From: Vampirovibrionales bacterium
GTDB taxonomy: Bacteria > Cyanobacteriota > Vampirovibrionia > Vampirovibrionales > JAJTHC01
Length of the DNA stretch: 7,888 nt
Assembly (NCBI GenBank): GCA_021299615.1
Contig: JAJTHC010000213.1
Coordinates: 1 to 7,888 of the forward strand
Direction: 5' to 3'
A model generated the notes under the pieces. That model saw nothing but the letters and a program-made list of their open reading frames with translations. It was not told the DNA's origin and did no database searches. Below are positions 7,026 to 7,888 of the stretch, in pieces. How positions within the stretch are numbered: position 1 is the stretch's first letter; the number at the start of each line of letters is the position of its first letter. A program made the translations under genes and the position numbers.

Positions 7026-7066
7026 AGTATTTGCCCTTTATATCGCTTAAGACTACTACTAAATAT

Positions 7067-7141
7067 AGACATCCTCATAATTGAGTACTTGTAAAACCCA
7101 ATAACCCACTGAAGACATCCTATCAGCAAATAAAATAGGAT
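7067..7141 (-). promoter_or_regulatory. rplJ leader with direct and inverted repeats
   Basis: The 248-nt gap before rplJ holds an inverted repeat ATCCTAT/ATAGGAT (7117-7141, 11-nt loop). A second small stem-loop lies at 7081-7101 (TTGGGT with ACTCAA, one wobble). A 9-nt direct repeat AGGATGTCT occurs at 7113-7121 and 7067-7075. The first repeat copy overlaps the downstream arm of the inverted repeat, so the upstream ATCCT could pair with either copy. This layout suits a regulated leader such as the L10 autoregulatory leader, but the consensus was not recognised. Confidence 0.4.
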
Positions 7142-7169
7142 AATAAATTATTCACTTGATTAGATTTTA

Positions 7170-7196
7170 ATTATAGACCAAACATACAGAAAGCAA
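7170..7196 (-). promoter_or_regulatory. Candidate rplJ promoter
   Basis: A perfect TATAAT -10 box (7170-7175) is preceded by TTGCTT (7191-7196), a partial -35 at a short 15-nt spacing. The surroundings are AT-rich, with an A-tract of eight just upstream. It would start a transcript near 7163, giving a leader of about 137 nt for rplJ-rplL. The -10 is strong, the -35 weak. Confidence 0.5.
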
Positions 7197-7260
7197 CACT
7201 TTTTTTTAATATAACAGCTTTGTTACAGTTTGTAATGCTATTTAAACGAATAAATCTTCT

Positions 7261-7285
7261 AAAACCCCCTACTTTAAGGGCTTTT
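7261..7285 (-). terminator. Weak terminator-like hairpin over the glycosyltransferase stop codon
   Basis: On the minus strand AAAAGCCCTT can pair with AGGGGGTTTT around a 5-nt loop, with one G-G mismatch and one wobble. The stop codon TAA of the upstream gene lies inside it. The TTTT is part of the stem and also serves as the T-tract; further T-rich sequence follows. It would separate the glycosyltransferase from the rplJ promoter. Confidence 0.4.
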
Positions 7286-7888
7286 CGGATACTCACCCAA
7301 CACCTGACGCAAAGCAAAACGCTCCAAAATCGCTTCAATATCAATCACACTATTAAAAAAGGTGCGGTTCGTTAACGTAAAACGCTGGGCGTAATTCGCT
7401 TGAGCCTCACGATCAGCCAGCGGAGCGTTCAAATGGCTTCGCAAGGTCTCTTCCACAGCCGTTAAATCCTGCGGAATATACTGCAACGCCTTGGCGTAAT
7501 AGCCGTTGAGCCACTGTTTCGGCTCCGTGATGAGATTGGCTCCCGCAGCGGTGGCATTGTCGATGCGGTCATGCCCACTTTCAGGATACATCGGAAAAAT
7601 GTGCCAAACCGCTTGACTGTCGCCATATAACGCTACAGACGTCCCCATTTCAGGCGGCGGCAAAACCGTCCATTTGTCCGACAAAAACGACGCTTTTTCC
7701 CACCCATTCCCACACAAGGTCAGCGGAATGTTTTTTGCTTGCTTTAAAAAGTTTTCTCGCCAGTACATTTCCGCACTGTGATTGATCCACGCCATGAGCC
7801 GTGGGTACTGATAGGGGTGAACCTCTTGCGGATTCACACCAAGACGCTCTAGCCCGTCGAGCAAGAAGGTATCCGCAGGATGTTCAGG
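7274..7888 (-). CDS. Probable glycosyltransferase, C-terminal part (partial, 5' end outside window)
   Basis: The frame is open from the window edge, so the true start is not seen; 204 residues are visible, ending in TAA. A TTG at 7864 could be read as a start, but the frame continues upstream of it without a stop (PEHPADTF...), so it is probably internal. The segment LTLCGNGWEK followed about 55 residues later by GHDRIDNATAAGANLITEP resembles the C-terminal nucleotide-sugar-binding domain of GT-B glycosyltransferases of the CgeB/glycosyl transferases group 1 type: a glycine-rich loop, then H-x-R-x-x-N-A-x-A-x-G with a hydrophobic strand. There is no signal peptide or membrane segment in the visible part. 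The substrate is unknown. It is not part of the usual ribosomal operon. The family call is tentative, made from motif shape alone. Confidence 0.5.
   Translation of the reverse strand, partial: PEHPADTFLLDGLERLGVNPQEVHPYQYPRLMAWINHSAEMYWRENFLKQAKNIPLTLCGNGWEKASFLSDKWTVLPPPEMGTSVALYGDSQAVWHIFPMYPESGHDRIDNATAAGANLITEPKQWLNGYYAKALQYIPQDLTAVEETLRSHLNAPLADREAQANYAQRFTLTNRTFFNSVIDIEAILERFALRQVLGEYPKSP

Overview
This window is a bacterial core transcription/translation locus in which every gene lies on the minus strand. In transcription order, from high to low coordinates, it holds: the 3' part of a probable glycosyltransferase gene (7274-7888, cut by the window edge), rplJ (L10), rplL (L7/L12), rpoB (beta), rpoC1 (N-terminal half of beta') and the first 168 codons of rpoC2 (C-terminal half of beta', cut by the window edge).

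The most informative feature is that rpoC is split into two genes, rpoC1 and rpoC2. The break is at the place used by cyanobacteria and plastids, and the fragments match cyanobacterial RpoC1 and RpoC2 in motif content. However, rplJ-rplL sit directly upstream of rpoB. That is the usual bacterial order; from memory, photosynthetic cyanobacteria usually keep the L10/L12 genes apart from rpoBC1C2. Strong AAAGAGG-type ribosome binding sites, no obvious HIP1 (GCGATCGC) site and a compact RpoC1 without the longer N-terminal segment of many cyanobacteria all fit a cyanobacterial relative rather than a typical oxygenic cyanobacterium. A non-photosynthetic sister lineage such as Vampirovibrionia/Melainabacteria is my best guess. 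This is inference; no marker in the window proves it.

Layout: the glycosyltransferase ends in a weak terminator-like hairpin (7261-7285). A leader of about 140 nt follows, with a good -10 box (7170-7175), inverted repeats and a 9-nt direct repeat, and leads into rplJ. The 98-nt rplJ-rplL gap ends in a small hairpin that encloses the rplL ribosome binding site. The 253-nt rplL-rpoB gap carries, in order, a strong terminator/attenuator hairpin, an extended -10 promoter and two leader hairpins. Stable hairpins also lie just after rpoB (2407-2430) and between rpoC1 and rpoC2 (559-585).

Functionally, L10 anchors L12 dimers on the ribosome stalk, and beta plus the two beta' pieces make the catalytic core of RNA polymerase. 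The hairpins and internal promoter look like the means by which polymerase expression is set apart from the much more abundant L10/L12. No intergenic stretch exceeds 300 bases. I found no tRNA, rRNA, CRISPR array, insertion sequence or phage gene.
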